Assembly (NCBI RefSeq): GCF_050313795.1
Contig: NZ_JBNPMC010000012.1
Span: 15,266-79,265, forward strand
From: CAMBRQ01 sp945870325
Lineage (GTDB): Bacteria > Bacillota > Clostridia > Lachnospirales > Lachnospiraceae
Length of the DNA stretch: 64,000 nucleotides
Direction: 5' to 3'
Shown one piece after another: positions 48,450-56,557 of this stretch. A program made the position numbers and the translations under genes. Under the pieces are notes generated by a model. That model was not told the origin of the DNA. It was given only the letters and a program-made list of their open reading frames with translations, and did not search any database. Every line of letters starts with the position of its first letter. The stretch's first letter is position 1.

Positions 48450-49820
48450 ATGCCAAAGGAATATAGAACCATACAGGAAGTTGCCGGACCGCTGATGATG
48501 GTGCGTGGTGTAGAAGATGTCGCATATGATGAACTTGGTGAGATCGAACTTGCCAGCGGTGAGAAACGCCGTTGTAAAGTTCTGGAAGTAGATGGCGATA
48601 CGGTTATGGTACAGTTGTTCGAGAGTGCAACTGGTATCAACTTAAGTAACAGTAAAGTCCGTTTCCTCGGACGAAGCATGGAGCTTGGCGTATCCGGAGA
48701 TATGCTTGGCCGTGTATTCGACGGTCTGGGACGCCCGATTGATGGTGGTCCGGAGATCCTGCCAGAGGAAAGAAGAGATATTAATGGTCTGCCTATGAAC
48801 CCGGCAGCAAGAAGTTACCCGGAAGAGTTTATCCAGACAGGTGTATCTGCTATCGATGGTCTGAATACGCTGGTTCGTGGACAGAAACTGCCAATCTTCT
48901 CCGCATCTGGTCTTCCACATGCGAACCTGGCTGCACAGATCGCAAGACAGGCAAAGGTACGCGGAACAGACGAGAACTTCGCCGTTGTATTTGCTGCAAT
49001 GGGTATTACTTTCGAAGAGTCCAACTTCTTCATCGAGTCCTTCAAGGAGACGGGAGCCATCGACAGAACCGTATTGTTCGTCAACCTGGCAAATGACCCG
49101 GCTGTAGAGCGTATCTCTACTCCTCGTATGGCATTAACCGCAGCAGAATATCTGGCATTCGAAAAGGATATGCACGTACTGGTTATCCTGACAGATATCA
49201 CGAACTATGCAGACGCACTTCGTGAGGTATCTGCCGCACGTAAGGAAGTACCGGGACGTCGAGGATATCCTGGATATATGTACACTGACCTTGCAACACT
49301 GTATGAGAGAGCAGGACGTCAGAACGGCAAGAAGGGAAGTATTACCATGATTCCGATCCTGACCATGCCGGAAGATGATAAGACTCACCCGATCCCTGAC
49401 TTAACAGGATATATCACAGAGGGTCAGATCATCTTAAGCCGTGATCTGTACCGCAAGGGCATCCAGCCGCCAATTGACGTATTACCTTCACTTTCTCGTC
49501 TGAAAGATAAAGGTATCGGCGAAGGCAAGACAAGAGCAGACCACTCTAATACCCTGAACCAGTTGTTCGCAGCGTATGCACGTGGTAAAGATGCGAAAGA
49601 ATTAATGACCATCCTCGGTGAAGCCGCATTGACCGAGATCGACCTGATCTACGCGAAATTCGCCGAAGAATTCGAGAAAGAATACGTATCCCAGGGCTAC
49701 AACACCGACCGCTCAATCGAGGAGACCTTAGAGATCGGCTGGAAGTTACTGTCCATGCTCCCAAGAGCAGAGTTAAAACGTATCGACGACAAATTCCTAG
49801 ACCTATACTATGGTAAATAA
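48450..49820 (+). CDS. ntpB: V-type ATPase non-catalytic subunit B
   Basis: A 456-residue regulatory subunit alternating with A in the head. RGQKLPIFSASGLPHANLAAQIARQA replaces the canonical P-loop, as expected for B subunits. ILTDITNYADALREVSAARKEVPGRRGYPGYMYTDLA is the family core (key part ADALREVSAARKEVPGRRGYP). The start is two bases after the subunit A stop, with GGAGG inside the end of that gene. A hairpin repeat separates its stop from the subunit D gene. Confidence 0.97.
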   Translation: MPKEYRTIQEVAGPLMMVRGVEDVAYDELGEIELASGEKRRCKVLEVDGDTVMVQLFESATGINLSNSKVRFLGRSMELGVSGDMLGRVFDGLGRPIDGGPEILPEERRDINGLPMNPAARSYPEEFIQTGVSAIDGLNTLVRGQKLPIFSASGLPHANLAAQIARQAKVRGTDENFAVVFAAMGITFEESNFFIESFKETGAIDRTVLFVNLANDPAVERISTPRMALTAAEYLAFEKDMHVLVILTDITNYADALREVSAARKEVPGRRGYPGYMYTDLATLYERAGRQNGKKGSITMIPILTMPEDDKTHPIPDLTGYITEGQIILSRDLYRKGIQPPIDVLPSLSRLKDKGIGEGKTRADHSNTLNQLFAAYARGKDAKELMTILGEAALTEIDLIYAKFAEEFEKEYVSQGYNTDRSIEETLEIGWKLLSMLPRAELKRIDDKFLDLYYGK

Positions 49821-49831
49821 ACGGGGCGACA

Positions 49832-49900
49832 GGGGACGGGGGTTTCCTTAGCATGGGACATGGCAAAGCCGTGTCCCGGCGGAAGAAAAGCCCCATCCCC
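49832..49900. repeat. Double-hairpin GGGGACGGGG-type element, copy 3 (between ntpB and ntpD)
   Basis: Outer arms GGGGACGGGG (49832) and CCCCATCCCC (49891) enclose TTTCC/GGAA and the inner hairpin GGGACATGGC-AAA-GCCGTGTCCC (49855-49877). It matches copy 4 in architecture with compensating base changes. It lies 12 bases after ntpB and 25 before ntpD and has no T-run. Confidence 0.75.
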
Positions 49901-49924
49901 AAACCCGACGAAGGAGGGTAACAC

Positions 49925-50584
49925 ATGGCATCTACACAGGTAACTCCCACCCGTATGGAGTTAACCAAGACAAAGAAAAAACTAACCACCGCTGTCAAGG
50001 GTCACAAACTCTTAAAAGACAAACGTGACGAACTGATGCGCCAGTTCTTAGACCTCGTTCGTGAGAATATGGAACTGCGCCAGAAGGTAGAAGCCGGAAT
50101 CCGCTCTGCAAATAAGAATTTTGTCATAGCCAAGGCAGGAATGGACGAAGCTACGCTGAATACAGCTCTGATGGCACCCAAGCAGGAAGTGAGCCTGGAA
50201 GTAGGAGAGAAGAACGTCATGAGCGTTAACATCCCGGTATTCACGACGAAGACCAGGACTGCAGATGCTAACGATATCTATTCCTACGGCTTTGCATTCA
50301 CCTCCAGCGATCTGGACGGTGCCGTAAAATCTCTGGCAGATATCCTGCCGGATATGCTGAAACTTGCGGAGACGGAAAAAGCGTGCCAGTTAATGGCGGC
50401 TGAGATCGAGAAGACCAGACGCCGTGTAAATGCACTGGAACACGTCATTATTCCGGAAGCACAGAAGAATATCAAATACATCACGATGAAACTGGATGAG
50501 AACGAAAGAAGTTCCCAGATTCGTCTGATGAAAGTAAAAGACATGATGCTCGAAGAAGCGCACCACTACAGCGAACGAGCATAA
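49925..50584 (+). CDS. ntpD: V-type ATPase subunit D (central stalk)
   Basis: A 219-residue coiled-coil rotor shaft. TPTRMELTKTKKKLTTAVKGHKLLKDKRDELM at the start (key part LKDKRDELMRQF) and RRVNALEHVIIPEAQKNIKYI near residue 165 are diagnostic. GAAGGAGGGTAAC precedes ATG 49925. In compact operons it follows ntpB almost directly; here a hairpin repeat intervenes, which may lower or tune its expression relative to A and B. Confidence 0.95.
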   Translation: MASTQVTPTRMELTKTKKKLTTAVKGHKLLKDKRDELMRQFLDLVRENMELRQKVEAGIRSANKNFVIAKAGMDEATLNTALMAPKQEVSLEVGEKNVMSVNIPVFTTKTRTADANDIYSYGFAFTSSDLDGAVKSLADILPDMLKLAETEKACQLMAAEIEKTRRRVNALEHVIIPEAQKNIKYITMKLDENERSSQIRLMKVKDMMLEEAHHYSERA

Positions 50585-50613
50585 AGGTTATTCAAAAGTA
50601 ATGCTTATAAAGA

Positions 50614-50678
50614 GGACGCAGGTTTTCCGAGCATGGTACAATGCAAAGCGTTGTACCAGCACAGGAAAAACTGCGTCC
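50614..50678. repeat. Double-hairpin element, copy 4 (after ntpD)
   Basis: Outer arms GGACGCAGGTTTTCC and GGAAAAACTGCGTCC (one G-T) enclose GGTACAATGC-AAA-GCGTTGTACC (50635-50657). Relative to copy 3 the inner stem changes G-C to T-A and T-G to A-T while keeping pairing. It follows the last V-ATPase gene by 30 bases and may end the operon. Confidence 0.75.
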
Positions 50679-50701
50679 CCAACATGTCAAAATGATTGAA
50701 A

Positions 50702-51223
50702 TCAAAAGATATTATCTTTTAATACAGATTCTATAATAGGAAAATCGCCAATAACAAATCCCTTTTTGTCAAGTAGAATATAGGTGTTATAATTGCTGTT
50801 AAGAATATATAAATGCTTAGTTTCCAGCCAATCGTTCACGTTATTATATTGGATAATGGTCTCTTTGCCGGAATTTCCGATAACGGACAGATAATCCTGA
50901 TAAAACCGGACGGTTCTTTCTGGTATACTATCCCCTTCGTTTGTCATCGCTTTATATTTGCTGCGCCTTTTTGTGCTGGGAAGCATGACGACCAGCCAGA
51001 AAATCAGTGCGCCCAGAAAGATGGACTCTCCTAAAAGGAAGATTAGAGATCCGCCGGTGTACCAAAGCCAGAGGGCAACTGCAAGATAAAGTGCCAGCAG
51101 AATCATTATCAGGTTTCTAATCGTTTTTCTATATGCTTTGCTTTCGGTGGCGCGCATACCTTCGTTAAATAAGGTGCGGGATATACGGATGTGATTTTCA
51201 GCAATTGGTGTTGTTGTATGCAT
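50702..51223 (-). CDS. YcxB-like membrane protein
   Basis: A 173-residue protein with two membrane helices (about residues 38-80) and a C-terminal domain typical of the YcxB-like family (RTVRFYQDYLSVIGNSGKETIIQYNNVNDWLETKHLYILN). ATG 51223 follows AGGAGGAAAAC; a longer frame to 51301 lies inside the previous gene. It is the last of five overlapping or adjacent minus-strand genes led by a LacI regulator. Function of the family is unknown. Confidence 0.8.
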   Translation of the reverse strand: MHTTTPIAENHIRISRTLFNEGMRATESKAYRKTIRNLIMILLALYLAVALWLWYTGGSLIFLLGESIFLGALIFWLVVMLPSTKRRSKYKAMTNEGDSIPERTVRFYQDYLSVIGNSGKETIIQYNNVNDWLETKHLYILNSNYNTYILLDKKGFVIGDFPIIESVLKDNIF

Positions 51224-52037
51224 TGTTTTCCTCCTGTTTTCGTTTGATCCATGTTTCGTCGTCTTCGTAAAATGGAACCTGTTCCGGGAAGGCATCTGCA
51301 ATCTGGTTTTCTATCTGGAAGCAGTCATTTAAAGTGTTGTAGATCAGGAAGTTAACTGTATATAGAATGAACCAAAAGCCAATTAGTGGCATTAACATTA
51401 CAGACCATGGCAAAAACAAAACCATGACGATCCAATATGCCAACTGGAGAAGGGCAATGCCCGCAAGTTTTGGAAAGAATCGAAGGAAAAACAGCAGGCA
51501 GTTGCGGGCGCATTGGCGAAATGGCTGTTTGAATAGCGCAATCTGTGGCCAGCAGATGGAGAAGAACATGGCAAACAGTAGAAGGCTGAATGCATAGAGT
51601 GCCAGCGTTCCCCATCCCGGGAATTGAGTAGACCACCAGAACAGCATTGCCATAAAAATATAACATCCAAGCATGAGGCAGAACAGGATGCCGGGTAAGA
51701 TAGACTGGCGCCAGTTTTGCTTCCATGCGCGCTTGTAGTCTTCCGTGCATTTCCCTGATGCATCCCGAAGGGCGCGCATGACGGCGTCATACATGCAGGA
51801 AAGAGCAGGACCTGCGAATACGCCCCCGATTATACAAGAGGGAATCAAAACCAATACGCTGGAAGAAAGGAGAGCCAGAGAAATCCCGATTCCAAAGGGA
51901 AGGAATCCTGCCAGTGTTAATAAATTGGTGAACAAGAATTTTTTAATGTTTCGTTCTAAAACTTCGGTATACCTTGGAAACCCAGTGAGGCGTTTCCCGT
52001 TCGAAACATATGAATTGGGACGAAATAAGAAAGTCAT
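51198..52037 (-). CDS. DUF624 (YesL-like) membrane protein
   Basis: A 279-residue protein with about six membrane spans. GFPRYTEVLERNIKKFLFTNLLTLAGFLPF at the start and YDAVMRALRDASGK near residue 85 recall the DUF624/YesL family, which is often encoded beside CUT1-type sugar transporters of the LplB/LplC class. Such a transporter lies divergently in this locus. AGGAGGATCTT precedes ATG 52037. It overlaps the YcxB-like gene by 26 bases. Its role in sugar uptake or signalling is not established. Confidence 0.75.
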   Translation of the reverse strand: MTFLFRPNSYVSNGKRLTGFPRYTEVLERNIKKFLFTNLLTLAGFLPFGIGISLALLSSSVLVLIPSCIIGGVFAGPALSCMYDAVMRALRDASGKCTEDYKRAWKQNWRQSILPGILFCLMLGCYIFMAMLFWWSTQFPGWGTLALYAFSLLLFAMFFSICWPQIALFKQPFRQCARNCLLFFLRFFPKLAGIALLQLAYWIVMVLFLPWSVMLMPLIGFWFILYTVNFLIYNTLNDCFQIENQIADAFPEQVPFYEDDETWIKRKQEENNAYNNTNC

Positions 52038-52046
52038 AAGATCCTC

Positions 52047-52634
52047 CTAATCAGTTTTAAAGTGACAACTGTTCAAAAATTCGGTTAATAATGTTTCTAA
52101 ATCTTCCGTATAATTCTCAAGACAAGTGAATTCTGCACAGACGGCGGTAGTGCCGCAGACACCGAAAGCGGATACACCATGGTCATAAGGATTATCTTCG
52201 TTGGTGCAATTATATGTAATCAGAGTGTAGGACTGTCCGTTAAGGGTGATGGTGTCCTCGGTAATAACTTCATAATTCGTCTTGGCAGCAGACAGCCAGG
52301 TGTCGCAGCTGGTGTTAGCGTTTTCTTCACTTATTGCTTCGTTCGTAAGAAGGTATAATTGAGCATCGTAAAGATCTATAGTATCACCTTCGCTGTTTTC
52401 GTAAGGCATCGAGTTGCCGTCAACCCATGTTGCGTAATACAATCCGTCGGCCGCCAGGGTTTCTTTGTTGTCAAGAAGCGAGAACTGCTCCGGAGCATCA
52501 ACGCCTACGGTAGTTCCTATTTTCATCCAGTCATCGGACCACTTTTGACCGTCGGCAGTCTCTCGCGGCGTAGAGGCGCATCCGATTAGAAACAATATCG
52601 GGAAGATTGGGAACAGTAATTTCTTTTTTATCAT
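52047..52634 (-). CDS. Small predicted lipoprotein
   Basis: A 195-residue protein with a signal peptide ending in the lipobox LIGC-AS (Cys19). The mature part has several cysteines (CDTW, YNCTNED, GVCGTTAVCAEFTC) and no family I recognise. It is nine bases from the DUF624 gene and one base after the membrane protein gene upstream, so the operon link is firm. It may sense or bind something at the outer face of the membrane. Confidence 0.75.
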   Translation of the reverse strand: MIKKKLLFPIFPILFLIGCASTPRETADGQKWSDDWMKIGTTVGVDAPEQFSLLDNKETLAADGLYYATWVDGNSMPYENSEGDTIDLYDAQLYLLTNEAISEENANTSCDTWLSAAKTNYEVITEDTITLNGQSYTLITYNCTNEDNPYDHGVSAFGVCGTTAVCAEFTCLENYTEDLETLLTEFLNSCHFKTD

Positions 52635-52635
52635 G

Positions 52636-53292
52636 TTAATTCAAACCTCCTTGCAGGGTATCCCAAAGCCGGCTGCACTCATCGGCATAATCGGAACGTC
52701 TTTCGCCATAAAAACAACGTCTGCCAAGGTACAGATCTGCTAAGAGTTCTTGGTTGCTGCCAGATACTATCTGCTCAGGCAGTGTTGTGGTATAGTTGCC
52801 GAGATCCATCCCGGATAAAAGCTTACAGGAATTCCATTGGAATACTTTGCCTTCTGTGGAGAAGTCTGTATCATTGGGGCGATTGCCATCGGGCATTGCC
52901 AGCACCTGGAATTCCCGCTGGATATCCTCTGGGTCTTCCATCAGAAAAAAATAACTCTCGCAGTCGTTAATATCAGCCATAAGAGTAAGCATGGAAGCCT
53001 GACGATAAGAAGCCGCGTCGACATCGCTATTGTCAGGGGCGCCACTGACAAACTCGTTAATCTGGATCAGTACATCCCCATCGTGATTATAATCTCCGGC
53101 AATCGAAGCGAATGCATCTTTTAAAGCATCAACCGTATCATCGGGTAATTTTGCCTCTCCGATATAAGCAATCTGAATATCTGGTGATTTCTTAAACCAG
53201 CCAAAAGCATTCCCGATGAGATTGATTGAAATAAAGATCAATAAAATTCCACAGATTACATACCATCTGTGATAGTGCCACCAGTTTTTCAT
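52636..53292 (-). CDS. Membrane-anchored extracytoplasmic protein of unknown function
   Basis: A 218-residue protein with one N-terminal membrane helix (about residues 12-33, WYVICGILLIFISINLIGNAFG) and an outside domain. ATG 53292 follows AAGGCAGGA at acceptable distance; a longer frame to 53412 lies inside the LacI gene. The soluble part (IQIAYIGEAKLPDDTVDALKDAF, then DGDVLIQINEFV) has the look of a periplasmic-binding-like fold fragment, but I cannot assign it. It lies between lacI-type and lipoprotein genes in the same operon. Confidence 0.7.
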   Translation of the reverse strand: MKNWWHYHRWYVICGILLIFISINLIGNAFGWFKKSPDIQIAYIGEAKLPDDTVDALKDAFASIAGDYNHDGDVLIQINEFVSGAPDNSDVDAASYRQASMLTLMADINDCESYFFLMEDPEDIQREFQVLAMPDGNRPNDTDFSTEGKVFQWNSCKLLSGMDLGNYTTTLPEQIVSGSNQELLADLYLGRRCFYGERRSDYADECSRLWDTLQGGLN

Positions 53293-53297
53293 AAGGA

Positions 53298-54305
53298 TCA
53301 ATCCTGCCTTTCTGCAGATTCTTTTGTGGTTCCGCCGTACATATATGAGACTGGCAGGCAGACCAGAGGTGGCTTCGCAGTCATATTTTCCTGAAGTAAA
53401 AGTTCTACGCACATTTCTGCGATGTCTTGAACGGGCTGCACAATTGTAGAACAGATGTAATCGCCATCGCCAAACATCCGGATACCATCAAAGCCAATTA
53501 CTTGTACGTCTTCGGGAACCTTTATGTTTAGTTTTTTCAGCATTTTAAGGACTTCATAAGCAATAAGGTCTGTGACGCAGAAAAGCCCGTCAAAATCTAA
53601 CTTTCCATTGTGCATATGTTCAGTAAGGAAAATCTCAAATTCATTAAGAGAATATCCATCTTCCAGAATCTTTGAAGTATACTGCAAATCTCTTGCAAGA
53701 CATCCGTTTTCGAAACCGGCCTTTCGTTTGTTGGGTTCGTTGGTAAGGGAAGAGCCTACGCGTAAAAAGGCGACATTCTTACAGCCAAGATCCGCCAGCT
53801 TTTCGGCAGCCATCTGACCTCCGGCAAAATTATCACTGGCAATACAGGGAATATGGGAACCCATTGTCCGGTCTATAGAGATGTAAGGAATATTTTCCAT
53901 AATATGCAGATCCGGATTATAGGTCAGCCCGATGATTCCGTCTACTTTGTTTTGCTGCGCCATGGTGATATACTCTTGCTCTAATCCGGGATCAGAATCG
54001 GTACAGCATAGAAGCATTCGGTATTTTCTTTTTAAAAGAGAAAGATTGATCTGATAGGCGAGTTTGGAAAAAAACGGGTTCAGCGTATTGGGAATGAGCA
54101 ATGCGATGGTGTAAGTCCTGCTGGATTTCAATCCCTGGGCATAACTGTTGACTTGATAATTTAGTTTCTTGATTGCTTCTTCCACACGGATTCGGTAGGA
54201 TTCGCCTACTGGAAGTCCGTTAATGACCTTGGATACGGTGCCAAGTGCGACGCCGGCTTCCAGTGCAACATCTTTCATTGTGGGAGCGGAGTTTTTGTTT
54301 CTCAT
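53298..54305 (-). CDS. LacI-family transcriptional regulator
   Basis: A 335-residue repressor. Residues 8-55 are the LacI helix-turn-helix and hinge (TMKDVALEAGVALGTVSKVING), and the rest is the sugar-binding domain (IALLIPNTLNPFFSKLAYQ, VIGFDGIRMFGDGDYICSTIVQPV). ATG 54305 lies behind GAGAGG. It heads a five-gene minus-strand operon and is divergent from the importer and GH32 genes. Palindromic sites that overlap both promoters suggest it represses itself and the fructan genes until a fructose-containing sugar binds. The inducer is inferred. Confidence 0.92.
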   Translation of the reverse strand: MRNKNSAPTMKDVALEAGVALGTVSKVINGLPVGESYRIRVEEAIKKLNYQVNSYAQGLKSSRTYTIALLIPNTLNPFFSKLAYQINLSLLKRKYRMLLCCTDSDPGLEQEYITMAQQNKVDGIIGLTYNPDLHIMENIPYISIDRTMGSHIPCIASDNFAGGQMAAEKLADLGCKNVAFLRVGSSLTNEPNKRKAGFENGCLARDLQYTSKILEDGYSLNEFEIFLTEHMHNGKLDFDGLFCVTDLIAYEVLKMLKKLNIKVPEDVQVIGFDGIRMFGDGDYICSTIVQPVQDIAEMCVELLLQENMTAKPPLVCLPVSYMYGGTTKESAERQD

Positions 54306-54333
54306 TCATGAATACCTCTCTTGCAATTTTATT

Positions 54334-54375
54334 ATTTCATGAAATCATTATAGTGCATTTATGTGTGTTTGTAAA
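54334..54375 (-). promoter_or_regulatory. Promoter and operator of the LacI-type gene
   Basis: Minus-strand TTTACA (54370-54375) and TATAAT (54347-54352) are 17 bases apart. The perfect 12-bp palindrome ATTTCATGAAAT (54334-54345) lies directly downstream of the -10, where a repressor would block start-up. Confidence 0.7.
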
Positions 54376-54393
54376 GAGAAAATTCATGAAAAA

Positions 54394-54409
54394 GCATGAA
54401 ACGTTACAT
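54394..54409. promoter_or_regulatory. Second operator candidate, GCATGAAACGTTACAT
   Basis: Its complement ATGTAACGTTTCATGC closely matches ATAACGTTTCACGAAA at 54541 in the importer leader. Shared core TAACGTTTCA points to one regulator acting on both promoters. Confidence 0.5.
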
Positions 54410-54496
54410 AAAGATAAAATGTACAAAATTCACATTTTTATATTGTGAAAATTAGATAAAAATGTAATAAAACACAAAAAAAGTGGTTTAACATCC

Positions 54497-54558
54497 TTGA
54501 CGGAACAATGGAATAATGATATTTTTGATACAGTTATAACATAACGTTTCACGAAAAT
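54497..54558 (+). promoter_or_regulatory. Promoter and operator of the importer-GH32 operon
   Basis: TTGACG (54497) and TATTTT (54520) are 17 bases apart. ATAACGTTTCACGAAAAT (54541-54558) lies about ten bases after the predicted start and matches the LacI-type operator core. The remaining bases to 54669 hold only the leader. Confidence 0.6.
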
Positions 54559-54669
54559 CGCGATTTTAAAACATGAGAGCAGTTGGAAATGGCCAGTCAA
54601 CTGCTCGAGAAAGTTTGTCGGAAATATGTCAGGTAATATTTTCGGCATATAACAGGAAGGAGAGATTAT

Positions 54670-55608
54670 ATGGGTAGCTTAAAAAAAGCAACTCCAACGA
54701 AAGGTGCCAACCATACATCGGTATTAAAGCGTATGGGTGCCTACTGGCAGTTGTATCTGATGCTTTTGGTCCCTGTCATACTGACAATTATTTATAAGTA
54801 CATACCGATGTATGGTATTCAGATTGCATTCCGTGATTACAAATCAGTCCGTGGTATGTGGGGGAGTGATTGGGTAGGATTAAAGTGGTTTGTACGTTTC
54901 TTTAATTCACCGAATTGTGTCCGCATGATAAAGAATACGATATTGCTGAGTCTTTATAGTTTGCTTTGGAGTTTTCCGATTCCGATTGTTTTATCACTTA
55001 TGATTAATCAGTTGAGATTTAATAAATTCAAAAGAACGGTACAGACGATTTTATATGCACCACATTTTATTTCTATTATGGTTGTGTGTGGTATGCTCCG
55101 GGTTTTCTTAAGCCCATCGGGAGGGCTGATTAACCTGATAGCGGGTACCAGCATTGATTTCCTTTCGGAAGCGGCTGCATTCCGGACGATTTATATCGCA
55201 TCAGGCATATGGCAGGACGCAGGATGGGGTATCATCGTCTATATGGCAACACTGGCCAATATTGATACTTCTCATTATGAAGCGGCTAAGATTGATGGAG
55301 CGTCCATGTTCCAGCGGATTCGATATATTGATCTGCCAGAACTGGTGCCACAGATTGTGTTGATGTTGATTATGAGTGCGGGTAATTTGATGAACGTTGG
55401 ATTTGAAAAAGTATTCCTGCTTCAGACAGACCTTAATAAAGCAACGAGTGACGTGATTGCAGTGTATGTTTACCAACAGGGTATCGAACATGCAAAATAC
55501 AGTTATTCTACTGCGGTAGGTCTGTTCAATACGGTGGTCAATGTTATATTGTTGATTGTTGTAAATAAGATAACAAGTAAGATTTCCGAAGACGTAAGTT
55601 TTGTATAG
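54670..55608 (+). CDS. Sugar ABC transporter permease (LplB-like, CUT1)
   Basis: A 312-residue permease with six spans. The cytoplasmic EAA loop is YEAAKIDGASMFQRIRYIDLPEL near residue 198. YGIQIAFRDYKSVRGMWGSDWVGL near 35-60 is typical of LplB-like permeases. GAAGGAGAG precedes ATG 54670. It works with the second permease and the binding lipoprotein encoded next. No ATPase gene is present, so a shared MsmK-type ATPase from elsewhere is likely. Confidence 0.92.
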   Translation: MGSLKKATPTKGANHTSVLKRMGAYWQLYLMLLVPVILTIIYKYIPMYGIQIAFRDYKSVRGMWGSDWVGLKWFVRFFNSPNCVRMIKNTILLSLYSLLWSFPIPIVLSLMINQLRFNKFKRTVQTILYAPHFISIMVVCGMLRVFLSPSGGLINLIAGTSIDFLSEAAAFRTIYIASGIWQDAGWGIIVYMATLANIDTSHYEAAKIDGASMFQRIRYIDLPELVPQIVLMLIMSAGNLMNVGFEKVFLLQTDLNKATSDVIAVYVYQQGIEHAKYSYSTAVGLFNTVVNVILLIVVNKITSKISEDVSFV

Positions 55609-55618
55609 GAGGTGCAGC

Positions 55619-56527
55619 ATGAGAACGAAAAAAAGAACAGGACAACTGCAGGGCTTATCAGATAGGACCAGTGATATTGTTCTAGTGGTAATATGTCTTG
55701 CTATTGTGCTTTTGGTTGCGTATCCACTTTATTATGTGCTGGTTGCTTCCGTATCTAATCCATATGATGTATACGCGGGGAAGACATTCCTGTTCCCTAG
55801 TGGATTCACTTTGGATGGTTATAAGGCAGTATTTGCAGATAAGAGTATTGTAACCGGCTATCTGAACAGTATAAAATATACGGTTGTTGGAACGATCTTT
55901 TCCGTTGTAATGGTGTATTTGACAGCCTATCCACTGAGTATTAAAGAATTGCCGGGAAGAAAATTCCTTAGTATCTTCTTTATCATTACGATGTATTTTA
56001 GCGGCGGTCTGATGCCTACTTACCTGATTGTAAGGGATACAGGTCTGATCGACAGTATGTGGTCACTGTTCCTTCCGGGCGGTGTTGCTGTTGGCAACAT
56101 GATTATTGTCCGTAATTTCTTTGAACATAGCATCCCGAAGGAGATGATTGAGGCGGCTGAGATAGACGGTGCATCAAAATGGACGACATTCATTAAGATT
56201 GTTGTTCCGCTGAGTCGTTCTATCATGGCAGTTATGGTAGTGTTCAGCATGGTTGCTTACTGGAATGACTGGTTTACCGCATTAATTTATCTGCCAGGAA
56301 AGGAGAATGCTCCGTTGCCCCTGGTACTTAGAAATATTTTGATTAAGAGTTCCGCTAGTGCAAGTCAGGCGAGCACCATTTCCGGCGGTTATGCAGAGTT
56401 GAACAAACTGACAGAGATGATTAAGTTCTCGTCCATTATCGTAGCGGCTGCGCCGATGCTTATTATCTACCCGTTTGTGCAGAAGTACTTCGAGAAGGGC
56501 TTCATGGCAGGTGCAGTAAAAGGGTAG
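55619..56527 (+). CDS. Sugar ABC transporter permease (LplC-like, CUT1)
   Basis: A 302-residue permease with six spans. The EAA motif is MIEAAEIDGASKWTTFIKIVVPLSRS near residue 178 (key part EAAEIDGAS), and the final segment PMLIIYPFVQKYFEKGFMAGAVKG is characteristic of LplC/YtcP-like permeases. ATG 55619 follows AGGAGGTGCAGC. It lies ten bases after the first permease gene. Confidence 0.92.
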   Translation: MRTKKRTGQLQGLSDRTSDIVLVVICLAIVLLVAYPLYYVLVASVSNPYDVYAGKTFLFPSGFTLDGYKAVFADKSIVTGYLNSIKYTVVGTIFSVVMVYLTAYPLSIKELPGRKFLSIFFIITMYFSGGLMPTYLIVRDTGLIDSMWSLFLPGGVAVGNMIIVRNFFEHSIPKEMIEAAEIDGASKWTTFIKIVVPLSRSIMAVMVVFSMVAYWNDWFTALIYLPGKENAPLPLVLRNILIKSSASASQASTISGGYAELNKLTEMIKFSSIIVAAAPMLIIYPFVQKYFEKGFMAGAVKG

Positions 56528-56557
56528 CGAGATTCGAAAAAGAAGGAGATGAGAATA

